From JAAAOZ01 sp964496595 (GTDB lineage: Bacteria; Chloroflexota; Anaerolineae; B4-G1; SLSP01), in NCBI GenBank assembly GCA_964496595.1, contig CAZCAI010000139.1, positions 1 through 12,866 on the forward strand: DNA of 12,866 nt, given 5' to 3'. Within the stretch, counting starts at the first letter, position 1. The number at the start of each line of letters is the position of its first letter. Positions 5,586 to 12,866 of this stretch are shown piece by piece. Under the pieces are notes generated by a model. That model did not search any database, was not told where the DNA came from, and was given only the letters and a program-made list of their open reading frames with translations. Made by a program: the position numbers and the translations under genes.

Positions 5586-6938
5586 ATGACGCTACGAGAC
5601 GATCTGGCGCAGATCCGCAAAGCCGCCTTGGAAGCCGTGAATCCCTATCGCGCCGTGCAGAACGTCCTGCGCCGCGAGGGGGCGCGGGTGCACCTCGGCG
5701 TGGACGCGACGTGGGATTTGGGGAGTTGCGCGGGCATCTGGCTGATCGCGGCGGGCAAGGCCGCCGTCCCGATGGCGCAGGCGGCGGTCGATGTGTTGGA
5801 CGTGTCGCTGGCGCATGGCGTCGTCGTGACGAAATACGAACACGCCGCAGGCCACACGCTCCCCGATCGCCTCGAGGTCACTGAGGCCGGGCATCCCGTC
5901 CCCGACGAGGCGGGCCTGGCCGGCGCGCGGGAAGTCGCCCGCCTGGCGCTGAAGGCGACCGCAGCGCATCGCGTGCTCGTGCTGCTCTCCGGCGGGGGAT
6001 CGGCGCTGCTGCCCTTGCCCGCCGACACCCTCACGCTGGACGATCTGCAAACCACGACCTCGCAACTTCTGCGGGCCGGCGCGACCATCAATGAGATCAA
6101 CGCGGTGCGGAAGCACCTCTCGCAATTGAAGGGCGGACAGCTAGCGCGACGGACCGCGCCCGCGCCCATCGTCGCGCTCATCCTCTCCGACGTCGTCGGC
6201 GACCCCTTAGATGTCATCGCCTCCGGGCCGACGGCGCCCGATCCCACGACCTTCGCCGAGGCCCAGGCGGTGCTCGCGCGCTACGAACTCGACGCGCGCA
6301 TCCCCGCGACAGTGCGGGAGACGCTCGCGGCCGGCGCGGCCGGGGAGCTTCCCGAAACGCCCAAGCCCGGCGATGCACTCTTCGATCACGTGCAGAACCT
6401 GATCATCGGCTCCAACCGGATGGCCGCGCAGGCCGCTGTGGAAACGGCGGAGCGATTGGGCTATCGCGCCCTGCTGCTCTCGACTTTCATCGAAGGGGAA
6501 GCGCGGGAGGTCGGGCGCGTCGCGGCGGCGCTGGTGAAGGGCATCCACGCCTACGGCGATCCCCTAGATCCGCCCGCGTGCCTCGTCTGGGGCAGCGAGA
6601 CGACGGTCACCGTGCGCGGCGACGGACGCGGCGGGCGCAATCAAGAGCTGGCCCTGGCGGCCGCGCTCGCCCTGGAGGGCCGGCCCGATTGGGCCATCAT
6701 GGCGCTGGCGACGGACGGCGCCGACGGCCCCACCGACGCGGCGGGCGCCATCGTCGATGGCGAGACCATCCCTCGCGCGCGGGCGCAGGGCTGGGATCCG
6801 CACGCCGCGCTGGCTAACAACAACGCCTATCCGCTGTTAGATGCGGCCGGCGCGTTGATGAACATCGGCCCCACCGGCACCAACGTCAATGATCTGTTGG
6901 TGATTGTGGCGAAGAACTCTGCGGGCGGTTCTGATTGA
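5586..6938 (+). CDS. Glycerate 2-kinase (DUF4147/MOFRL family)
   Basis: This 450-residue protein matches the two-domain glycerate 2-kinase family (GckA-like), which phosphorylates D-glycerate with ATP to 2-phosphoglycerate in the cytoplasm. The N-terminal DUF4147 domain shows GKAAVPMAQA (57-66, K58), LLSGGGSALLPLP (133-145), INAVRKHLSQLKGGQLA (171-187, R175/K176) and SDVVGDPLDVIASGPTAPDP (201-220). The C-terminal MOFRL domain shows GRGGRNQELALAAALAL and ALATDGADGPTDAAGAIVD. Length is full for the family. The short gap to the lipoprotein gene (5 bp) implies co-transcription. The link may be catabolism of a sugar or sugar acid that yields glycerate, with 2-phosphoglycerate entering lower glycolysis. 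That link is inferred from position only. No clear terminator follows. Confidence 0.93.
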   Translation: MTLRDDLAQIRKAALEAVNPYRAVQNVLRREGARVHLGVDATWDLGSCAGIWLIAAGKAAVPMAQAAVDVLDVSLAHGVVVTKYEHAAGHTLPDRLEVTEAGHPVPDEAGLAGAREVARLALKATAAHRVLVLLSGGGSALLPLPADTLTLDDLQTTTSQLLRAGATINEINAVRKHLSQLKGGQLARRTAPAPIVALILSDVVGDPLDVIASGPTAPDPTTFAEAQAVLARYELDARIPATVRETLAAGAAGELPETPKPGDALFDHVQNLIIGSNRMAAQAAVETAERLGYRALLLSTFIEGEAREVGRVAAALVKGIHAYGDPLDPPACLVWGSETTVTVRGDGRGGRNQELALAAALALEGRPDWAIMALATDGADGPTDAAGAIVDGETIPRARAQGWDPHAALANNNAYPLLDAAGALMNIGPTGTNVNDLLVIVAKNSAGGSD

Positions 6939-6992
6939 GCCATAGATCTCACATATTATTGCGGTTATTTACGTAAACTGTTGGGGTTTCCC

Positions 6993-7020
6993 TTGCCTTT
7001 TAGCTTGAGTAGTGTATGAT
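6993..7020 (+). promoter_or_regulatory. Putative promoter of the polysaccharide gene cluster
   Basis: TTGCCT (6993-6998) and TATGAT (7015-7020) are 16 bp apart, with TG directly before the -10, the same layout as at 92-119. Transcription would begin near 7027, leaving a leader of about 220 nt before ATG 7247. That leader would contain the whole 146-bp inverted-repeat element. Confidence 0.5.
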
Positions 7021-7075
7021 GAACGTCGGTCGCTCTTATAGTCGCGTAGTCCGTTAGTTACTTCTTCTTTAGTCT

Positions 7076-7221
7076 ACTAGTGCAGCGCGGCGGAAGTTCC
7101 TCCGCAGTTAGCTACGCTCGGAGCGGATCGTCAGATCCGCGACGCTACGTCGGAACGGGGATCTGACGATCCCCTTGGAGCAAATTTAACTGGGGAGCCA
7201 TTTATGCCCCGCTGTACTAGT
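7076..7221. mobile_element. Composite inverted-repeat element (MITE/REP-like)
   Basis: The ends are 12-bp inverted repeats with one mismatch: ACTAGTGCAGCG (7076-7087) and CGCTGTACTAGT (7210-7221). If CTAG (7077-7080 and 7217-7220) is a duplicated target, the element proper is 7081-7216 (136 bp) with 7-bp imperfect ends. Inside are four hairpins: 7090-7105 (5-bp stem), 7123-7140 (GCGGATC/GATCCGC, loop GTCA), 7157-7174 (GGGGATC/GATCCCC, loop TGAC) and 7192-7210 (GGGG/CCCC, with an inner CAT/ATG). Segments 7111-7140 and 7144-7174 are imperfect direct repeats, each starting GCTACG and ending in a hairpin. There is no ORF. It looks like a non-autonomous, structured repeat and fills most of the 308-bp gap between 6938 and 7247. 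The mobile nature is inferred. Confidence 0.6.
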
Positions 7222-7235
7222 CGGATCAAAATCTT

Positions 7236-7240
7236 AAGGT
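7236..7240 (+). promoter_or_regulatory. Ribosome binding site of the epimerase gene
   Basis: AAGGT lies 6 nt before ATG 7247. AGAGG at 7242-7246 touches the ATG and is too close to serve. Confidence 0.6.
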
Positions 7241-7246
7241 TAGAGG

Positions 7247-8242
7247 ATGGAATCAAAACACTTTCTTGTCACAGGCGGCGCTGGATTTATCGGTTCTCAT
7301 TTGGTGGATGCCCTGTTAGATGAAGGGCACACCGTGACAGTTTTAGACAACCTCTCCACGGGCAAGCTCCAAAACATCGCGCACCGGATGCAACATCCAC
7401 GCTTCCAATTTGTGCGCGGATCGATTTTAGACGCAGAGCTTGTGGATCATCTGGCCGCCGAAGCGGACAGCATCTATCATCTGGCTGCCGTGGTCGGCGT
7501 GAAGTATGTGGTGGATGATCCATTAGAGGGCATGATGGTCAACATCAAAGGCACAGAGATTGTTCTGGAGGCCGCGCTGCGCCACGAGCGCAAGGTGTTG
7601 ATCGCCTCCAGCTCCGAGGTCTACGGGAAATCGAATCAGGTGCCGTTCCGTGAGGACGACGACTCCGTCTTCGGCCCGACCTCGATACCCCGCTGGTCGT
7701 ACGCGCTCTCCAAAGCGCTGGACGAGCACTTCGCTTTCGCCTACCATCGCCAACGGGGGCTGGCGATGGCGGCTGTGCGCTACTTCAATGCCTACGGCCC
7801 CCGCCTCGATCCGCGCGGCTACGGCAGCGTCGTCGCGCGCTTCATCACCCAGGCCCTCACCGGCCAAAACCTCACCATTTACGGGGACGGACAACAGACC
7901 CGCTCATTTACATTCGTCAAAGATACCGTGCGCGGCACGATGGCCGCGATGTCGACGCCGGAGGGGGAGGGATTGGCGTTTAACATCGGGAACACGCACG
8001 AAATCGCCATCGAGACGCTGGCGCACCGGATTCGCGCCATCGTCGGCGCCGACGTCGATGTGGTCCGCATGCCCTACGCAGAGGCGTATGGCTCGGATTT
8101 CGAGGAGACCCGACGACGCCTGCCGGACAGTTCGCGCGCGGCGGAGATATTGGGGTTCCGGGCGGAGATACCGTTAGATGTTGGTTTACAGAAAACGATA
8201 GCATGGTTTGAGGAGCATCAAGATGAACTCATCTCGACTTAG
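7247..8242 (+). CDS. NAD-dependent nucleotide-sugar epimerase/dehydratase (extended SDR)
   Basis: This 331-residue cytoplasmic protein belongs to the extended short-chain dehydrogenase family acting on nucleotide sugars. The Rossmann motif GGAGFIGSHL has G10, G13 and G16. D34 after strand 2 (VTVLDNLSTG) fits NAD(H) preference. The catalytic site shows S122/S123-E124 in IASSSEVYG and Y152-x3-K156 in RWSYALSKALDEH. The substrate part includes RYFNAYGPRLDPRGYGSVV and IYGDGQQTRSFTFVKD, typical of UDP-glucose 4-epimerase and UDP-glucuronate decarboxylase relatives. The exact reaction cannot be assigned. It opens a three-gene surface-polysaccharide cluster. Its last 20 bp overlap the next gene, so the two are probably translationally coupled. 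It would supply an activated sugar to the glycan made by the two genes downstream. Confidence 0.92.
   Translation: MESKHFLVTGGAGFIGSHLVDALLDEGHTVTVLDNLSTGKLQNIAHRMQHPRFQFVRGSILDAELVDHLAAEADSIYHLAAVVGVKYVVDDPLEGMMVNIKGTEIVLEAALRHERKVLIASSSEVYGKSNQVPFREDDDSVFGPTSIPRWSYALSKALDEHFAFAYHRQRGLAMAAVRYFNAYGPRLDPRGYGSVVARFITQALTGQNLTIYGDGQQTRSFTFVKDTVRGTMAAMSTPEGEGLAFNIGNTHEIAIETLAHRIRAIVGADVDVVRMPYAEAYGSDFEETRRRLPDSSRAAEILGFRAEIPLDVGLQKTIAWFEEHQDELIST
8210..8215 (+). promoter_or_regulatory. Ribosome binding site of the ligase-TPR gene
   Basis: GAGGAG lies inside the end of the epimerase gene, 7 nt before ATG 8223. It favours 8223 over the TTG at 8208, which it overlaps. Confidence 0.75.
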
Positions 8243-11200
8243 CGCATTTTGTGATCGCGCCTTAGAAGCCGGCTGGCTTCTGGGCGTGACGATTACGCCG
8301 GTCCTTTTCAATGTCTATTCGAGCCGCGTCTTTGAGCCGGATAAGCTGACGACCCTGCGCGCATTATCGTTGGTCATGGCTATCTTATGGCTTGTCCGCT
8401 TCTTAGAGGAGTGGATGCACGGGAAAAAGCCCGTGAAATTCTCGTGGCAGACCCCGATGGTGTTGCCCGCGCTGCTCACCATGGGCATCTATCTCATCAG
8501 TTCAATCTTCTCGTTGGTCCCCTACACCAGCTTCATCGGATCGTACCAGCGGCTCCAGGGGACCTATACCCTCTTCGGATATTTGGTGATCTTCTTCGCG
8601 ATCCTCACCAGCCTGCGCACGCGCGAGCAGTTGAGCCGGCTGATGACCGTCCTCATCCTCAACAGCCTCCCAGTCTCGCTCTATGGCATCATCCAGCACA
8701 ACGGCCTCGATCCGCTGCCCTGGGCCGGCGATGTACAACGGCGCGTCGCCTCGAATATGGGCAACGCGATTTTCGTCGCCGCTTACCTGATTATGATCGT
8801 GCCGCTCACCGGGGCGCGGATCATCCAGAGCTTTAATGATATCCTCTCGCGCGAGGAGTCGCGCCTCACCGACATTTTCCGCACATCGGCCTACATTTTC
8901 CTGTTGGCCGTGCAGTTGCTCACCATCTGGTACGCGCGCAGTCGTGGTCCCTGGTTAGGCCTGCTGGCCGGCGGGTTCTTGTTCCCTTATCTGGGATTTT
9001 TAATCCTCCAGCGCCAGGCCAAACCCGAAGAGGAAGTCCTGGCAGAATCTTCGCCTTTCAAAGATATACTGAAAGGCTTAGGTGCCGGTGTGGGCACATT
9101 GGCGCTCTCCGGCGCGCTATTGGGTCTGTCGATCCTGGCCATCCCGGGCAACGTTGGCTTGTACATCGGCGGCCTGCTGGCAGTTTTGAGCTTCGGCGGA
9201 ATCTGGCTCTACTTCATTGTGGAGCGCGTCGGCTGGCGATGGTTATGGATTAGTTGGGGCACCGTGGGCTTAGCGGCCATCCTGTTGATCTTGAGCATCA
9301 ACCTGCCGGGGCCGCTCCACGACGCGGCCATCGAAATTGAGTCAACGCGACGCCTGGCCCGGATCACCGAGCTGCAACAGGGCACCGGCCAGGTCCGCGC
9401 GCTGATTTGGCAAGGCGCGTTAGATCTCGTCTCGCCCCACGAGCCGATTGAATTTCCCGACGGTAGCGAGGACAAGTTCAACGCGATCCGCCCGTTGATC
9501 GGTTACGGGCCAGAATCGATGTATGTGGCGTACAACTCGTTCTATCCGCCGCTCTTAGGGCACTTTGAATCGCGCACCGCCTCCCCGGATCGCTCCCACA
9601 ACGAGACCTTGGATGCGATTGTGATTACGGGCGTGTTGGGCTTGGGCGTCTATCTCTTCACATTCCTTGGCTTCTTCTATTGGGGATTGCGCTGGTTAGG
9701 TCTATTGAAGAGCCGGCGGCAATTCTGGATGTTGCTGGGGCTAGATGCATTTTTCTCTCTGCTCTTTTTCTTCATTGGCCTCCAGATGGATGGCGCCTAT
9801 CTCTTCGTGGTAGCGATCCCGCTGGGCATTCTCACCGGCACGATGGTCTATCTCACCATCAGCGCTCTCACCTGGCTCTTCCAGGAACACGGATTAGAAG
9901 AAGGCGTCGAACGTTATCGCCCGCACCCGCACAGCATCCTGCTGATCGCGATTATCTCGGCGGTGATGGCGCACTTCATCGAGATCAACTTCGGGATCGC
10001 CATCGCGGCGACGCGCACGACCTTCTGGGCCTTCGCGGCGATGTTGGTCGTCTTGGGATACGAGTGGGCACCGAGCTTGCCCGCAGCCGGGCGAATCTTC
10101 ACGCAGACCGAGGACGCGGAGGAGAGAGAAGAGAAGCGCCCCAAGCGATCTCGCGCCTCCCGGCGACGCAGCAAGCGGCCTCGCCGCTCGCCGCAACGTC
10201 TACTTTCGCCCTGGATTTCTGGCGTGTTGGCGCTCTCGCTGACCGCCGTCTTCCTGTTGGGCACCCTGGCCTTCGATTTCATCAACAACCCAGAGCGGCT
10301 GAGCGACGCCAGCGAGATATTCGTTAACTCATTGACGGTGAAATATCATCCCGAAAAGACCACCTCCTATGGCGCGCTGGTGATTTTCGTCTTCACCTGG
10401 ATTCTCTTCGGCATCGTGGGCCTCGGCGAATACGACCGCGAGGGGGTGTTCGATCAGAACCGTACGCAGCGCTTGCTCATCGCCGCGATGACCTACGCGG
10501 GCCTCTCGCTGATCGGCCTTTTGATCTTCGGTAGTATGATCTCCGGCTATCAGGCACGACTGACTCAGATCCAGGTGACGACGGTCGAGGAAATCGTCGG
10601 CGTCGCCGAGACCCTGGCGTCGATGCTGGGGCAATATTACGGCCTGATCTTCTTCTTGCTGGGAACTAGCGGGCTAATCTTACTCGGCGAGCAACGCTTA
10701 CCCCGCGAGTGGGGCAAGTTGTGGACGCCGCTGGTGCTCGTCTTCCTGGTGCTGGGCAGCATCTTCGTCATCCGCGAGACGAACTACGACCTCATCCGCG
10801 CGGACATCATCTACAAACAGGGCGGCTCCTTCGCCAACCAGAATAGCGTCAACGAAAAGCAGATTGGCATCCTGCACTACGAGCGCAGCATCGAATATGT
10901 CCCCCGCGAGGATTACTACTATCTCTTCCTGGGCAAGACTTACCTGGAATTGGCTCAGGGCCTCGGCAACGAGGCCACGTTCGAACAACGGCAGGAGACC
11001 TTCCGCCAAACGGAGGCGATCCTCCAAGAGGCGCGCGAGATCAACCCGCTGAACACCGATCACAGCGCGAACCTGGCGCGATTCTACAAATCCTGGGCGG
11101 CTCGTATCGCAGCGGACGTGCGCAATGAGGAGTTGAGCGAGGCGCAGCGCGCGGAGTTAGCTCAACAACAAGACGAACTGCTCGAGAAGTCGCTGGAAAA

Positions 11201-11765
11201 TTACAACATCGCTCTGACGCTCAGCCCGAACAACGCCATCCTCTGGAATGAGAAGGCCCAGTTATACGCGATGGATCTCAATGATATGGAAAAATTCCAG
11301 GAGACGATCTCGCACTCCCTGGAACTCGATCCGGAGTTCGGCACGACGTGGATGTTGTTGGGCGATATGAGTTCCTCCACCGGCCAGACGGACAAGGCGA
11401 TCCAGGCTTACGAAAACGCGCTGGAGTACTCCTCCCGCAGCGAGCGATGCACCATCCGGCGGGTGCTGGGCACGCTCTACGCTCAAGGCGAGGCGTGGGA
11501 CGATGCGGCGCAGACGTTGGAAAAGGCCGTCGCAGAGTGCGGCACCACCCGCTATGCGTGGGAGATGTATCGCGTCCTGGCGATCTCCTATGCGAACCAG
11601 GGCCAGGGCGCGGAGGCACTGGAGGCCGCGCAACAAGCGCTCGCGCTCGCGCCGGAGAACCAACAAGCCCAAATCCAACAGTTGATTGAGACGTTACAAA
11701 CCCCGGTGGGGCCGGAAGCGCCGGAGACGCCGCCAGAGGAATCTGGGTCGGATACTGATTCGTAG
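8223..11765 (+). CDS. O-antigen ligase/polymerase-like membrane protein with TPR tail
   Basis: This 1180-residue protein begins with some 14-16 hydrophobic segments (about residues 15-620). It carries hallmarks of the Wzy/WaaL O-antigen ligase family: GSYQRLQGTY with R110, SNMGNAIFVAAYLIMIVPL, and a long extracytoplasmic loop (about 370-470) ending in RSHNETLDAIVITGVLGLG, with H459 as likely functional residue. A strongly basic, probably cytoplasmic linker follows at about 638-660. Then come about five more membrane segments (about 665-865), including a tail-end pair, and a TPR region from about 877 to 1155. Six or so repeats are recognisable, such as YYYLFLGKTYLELAQ, AILWNEKAQLYAM and TWMLLGDMSSSTG. 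The C-terminus is acidic and Pro-rich. Family members join lipid-linked glycans to each other or to acceptors outside the membrane, and TPRs often bind partner proteins. The second membrane block is unusual. The protein could be polymerase or ligase; motifs do not decide. It overlaps the epimerase gene by 20 bp. Confidence 0.85.
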   Translation: MNSSRLSAFCDRALEAGWLLGVTITPVLFNVYSSRVFEPDKLTTLRALSLVMAILWLVRFLEEWMHGKKPVKFSWQTPMVLPALLTMGIYLISSIFSLVPYTSFIGSYQRLQGTYTLFGYLVIFFAILTSLRTREQLSRLMTVLILNSLPVSLYGIIQHNGLDPLPWAGDVQRRVASNMGNAIFVAAYLIMIVPLTGARIIQSFNDILSREESRLTDIFRTSAYIFLLAVQLLTIWYARSRGPWLGLLAGGFLFPYLGFLILQRQAKPEEEVLAESSPFKDILKGLGAGVGTLALSGALLGLSILAIPGNVGLYIGGLLAVLSFGGIWLYFIVERVGWRWLWISWGTVGLAAILLILSINLPGPLHDAAIEIESTRRLARITELQQGTGQVRALIWQGALDLVSPHEPIEFPDGSEDKFNAIRPLIGYGPESMYVAYNSFYPPLLGHFESRTASPDRSHNETLDAIVITGVLGLGVYLFTFLGFFYWGLRWLGLLKSRRQFWMLLGLDAFFSLLFFFIGLQMDGAYLFVVAIPLGILTGTMVYLTISALTWLFQEHGLEEGVERYRPHPHSILLIAIISAVMAHFIEINFGIAIAATRTTFWAFAAMLVVLGYEWAPSLPAAGRIFTQTEDAEEREEKRPKRSRASRRRSKRPRRSPQRLLSPWISGVLALSLTAVFLLGTLAFDFINNPERLSDASEIFVNSLTVKYHPEKTTSYGALVIFVFTWILFGIVGLGEYDREGVFDQNRTQRLLIAAMTYAGLSLIGLLIFGSMISGYQARLTQIQVTTVEEIVGVAETLASMLGQYYGLIFFLLGTSGLILLGEQRLPREWGKLWTPLVLVFLVLGSIFVIRETNYDLIRADIIYKQGGSFANQNSVNEKQIGILHYERSIEYVPREDYYYLFLGKTYLELAQGLGNEATFEQRQETFRQTEAILQEAREINPLNTDHSANLARFYKSWAARIAADVRNEELSEAQRAELAQQQDELLEKSLENYNIALTLSPNNAILWNEKAQLYAMDLNDMEKFQETISHSLELDPEFGTTWMLLGDMSSSTGQTDKAIQAYENALEYSSRSERCTIRRVLGTLYAQGEAWDDAAQTLEKAVAECGTTRYAWEMYRVLAISYANQGQGAEALEAAQQALALAPENQQAQIQQLIETLQTPVGPEAPETPPEESGSDTDS

Positions 11766-11766
11766 C

Positions 11767-11772
11767 AGGAGG
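11767..11772 (+). promoter_or_regulatory. Perfect Shine-Dalgarno of the WecA-like gene
   Basis: AGGAGG begins 2 nt after the preceding stop and ends 5 nt before ATG 11778, a strong site. High initiation here would keep ribosomes close behind RNA polymerase when it meets the palindrome at 11904. Confidence 0.9.
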
Positions 11773-11777
11773 GTGGA

Positions 11778-12794
11778 ATGAGTGTCTACCTCGTGGTCTT
11801 CGTCGGCGTGCTCTTGATGGCCGTCATCGGGACGCCGCTCTCGCGGGCCATAGGCCTGCGGATGAACGCCATAGATCAACCCGATCCCAGCCGAAAAGTG
11901 CATAAAATTGCAACGCCACGCCTCGGTGGCGTTGCAATTTTCTTAAGCACGCTCATCGCGACGCTTCTATTAGGTGGGCGTTACAAGTTAGATCAGCTCG
12001 CCAGCATCTTGGTGGGCGCAACGTTGGTCTCGTTCTTGGGTCTGATAGACGACCGCTTTACCCTGAGCGCCGGGGTGAAGTTGCTGGGGCAGTTGCTGGC
12101 GGTCGGGCTGTTGCTCGTGACCGGCGTCCAGGTCGGGGCCTTCCCCACGCCGGCGCTGAACATCGCGGTGACAACTATCTGGATGGCGGGCATCACCAAC
12201 GCTATGAATCTGCTGGATAATATGGACGGGCTGTCCGGCGGGATCGCGGCCATTGCAGCGGGACACTTCGCGCTGATGTGTACGTTCAGTGGGCAATATC
12301 TGGTCGGCGCCCTCTCGGTCGCCGTGATGGCGGCGTGCGTGGGATTTCTGATCTACAATTGGAATCCCGCGACGATCTTTATGGGCGATTCAGGCAGTCT
12401 CTTCCTGGGCTTTATGTTAGGCGCGATTGGCATCAAATTGCGCTTTCCCAACAATGTCGAATTCGTCACCTGGATGATTCCGATTTTAGTGTTGGGGGTG
12501 CCGATCTTCGACACGACGCTCGTCACAATCTCGCGCCTGCGCCGGGGACTCAATCCCCTCACCACACCGGGGAAGGATCACACATCGCATCGGCTGACCC
12601 ACCCAGGGCTGAATCGGCGCGAGGCAGTCCTGATCCTGTATATCGTCAGTTTCATCTTGGGGATGATAGCGCTGTTCATCACCCAGGCGTCCGTGTTAGA
12701 AAGTTATCTGATCGGCCTTGTGGCGCTGATCGTGGGGATGTATGCCTTATGGCACATGGAGCATCCGCCCTTTTGGCCGCCGCCGGCGCCGTAA
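11778..12794 (+). CDS. Polyprenyl-phosphate N-acetylhexosamine-1-phosphate transferase (WecA/TagO-type)
   Basis: This 338-residue polytopic membrane enzyme of the MraY/WecA family moves a sugar-1-phosphate (usually GlcNAc-1-P from UDP-GlcNAc) to undecaprenyl phosphate on the cytoplasmic face, the first step in many surface glycans. Motifs in order: RKVHKIATPRLGG (39-51), GLIDD with D91/D92, NAMNLLDNMDGLSGG (141-155; D147, D150), NWNPATIFMGDSGS (194-207) and KDHTSHRL (266-273), the His-rich loop of WecA-type enzymes. About ten to eleven membrane segments are visible and length is normal. The gene is 12 bp after the ligase-TPR gene with a perfect Shine-Dalgarno, so it is the third gene of the cluster. 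Codons for K43-F55 form a perfect 16-bp inverted repeat and include unusual choices (GCA, GGT, GTT, ATT, TTA) for this GC-rich gene. Donor specificity (GlcNAc, GalNAc or other) is not decidable. Confidence 0.95.
   Translation: MSVYLVVFVGVLLMAVIGTPLSRAIGLRMNAIDQPDPSRKVHKIATPRLGGVAIFLSTLIATLLLGGRYKLDQLASILVGATLVSFLGLIDDRFTLSAGVKLLGQLLAVGLLLVTGVQVGAFPTPALNIAVTTIWMAGITNAMNLLDNMDGLSGGIAAIAAGHFALMCTFSGQYLVGALSVAVMAACVGFLIYNWNPATIFMGDSGSLFLGFMLGAIGIKLRFPNNVEFVTWMIPILVLGVPIFDTTLVTISRLRRGLNPLTTPGKDHTSHRLTHPGLNRREAVLILYIVSFILGMIALFITQASVLESYLIGLVALIVGMYALWHMEHPPFWPPPAP
11904..11941 (+). terminator. Perfect 16-bp inverted repeat inside the WecA-like gene, attenuator-like
   Basis: AAAATTGCAACGCCAC (11904-11919) and GTGGCGTTGCAATTTT (11926-11941) are exact reverse complements around the 6-nt loop GCCTCG. 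The core is GC-rich and the 3' arm ends in TTTT followed by CTT, the shape of an intrinsic terminator with a matching A-tract on the other side. It lies 126 nt into the coding sequence. It could end transcription when translation lags, or be only an mRNA structure or a protein-binding site. Function is inferred; the symmetry is seen directly. Confidence 0.55.
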
Positions 12795-12866
12795 CCGCGT
12801 TAAATTAGCTGGGCTCTTCAGGAATTCGCCGGGTGCAATCGTACTATCCCCATCCACAACCCAGTA
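12795..12866. other. Downstream spacer with no recognised feature
   Basis: The last 72 bp after the WecA-like stop show no ORF start with a ribosome binding site, no hairpin with T-run and no clear promoter. Confidence 0.6.

Noticed and set aside
1..12866. CRISPR array, tRNA/rRNA genes, riboswitch, T-box
   Set aside because: I saw no regularly spaced repeats, no tRNA cloverleaf or rRNA sequence, and no long structured leader except the repeat element at 7076-7221.

Overview
The window looks like one stretch of a moderately GC-rich bacterial chromosome, with all seven long genes on the + strand. Gene content and protein style suggest a member of the Chloroflexota, perhaps Anaerolineae-like. 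This rests on the archaeal/eukaryal-type prolyl-tRNA synthetase, the Pro/Thr-rich lipoprotein linker, an O-antigen-ligase-like protein with a long TPR tail, and a metallophosphoesterase with an altered first motif. The assignment is by family resemblance, not by a marker gene, and is moderate in confidence. There is no rRNA, tRNA, CRISPR array, phage gene or transposase gene.

Left part (1-2850): a small MazG-like nucleotide pyrophosphohydrolase with a tandemly duplicated N-terminus is followed by a metallophosphoesterase. A 12-codon micro-ORF whose start and stop overlap both neighbours links them. Next comes proS, with its own promoter and a textbook intrinsic terminator.

Middle part (2850-6940): a 140-bp spacer with several short palindromes leads to a membrane-anchored clan GH-A glycosidase-like protein that may be leaderless. 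It is followed by a solute-binding lipoprotein and, closely spaced, a glycerate 2-kinase. The substrate-binding protein has no ABC permease beside it.

Right part (6940-12866): a 308-bp intergenic region holds a good sigma70-like promoter and then a 146-bp modular inverted-repeat element (MITE/REP-like). Three tightly packed genes for surface polysaccharide follow: a nucleotide-sugar epimerase/dehydratase, a very large O-antigen ligase/polymerase-like membrane protein fused to TPRs, and a WecA/TagO-type polyprenyl-phosphate sugar-1-phosphate transferase. Together they would make an activated sugar, start a lipid-linked glycan, and polymerise or transfer it outside the membrane.

The two most unusual DNA-level signals are the perfect 16-bp inverted repeat with a T-rich end inside the WecA-like coding region (11904-11941) and the composite repeat element at 7076-7221. 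I found no clear evidence of a wholly new multi-gene system.
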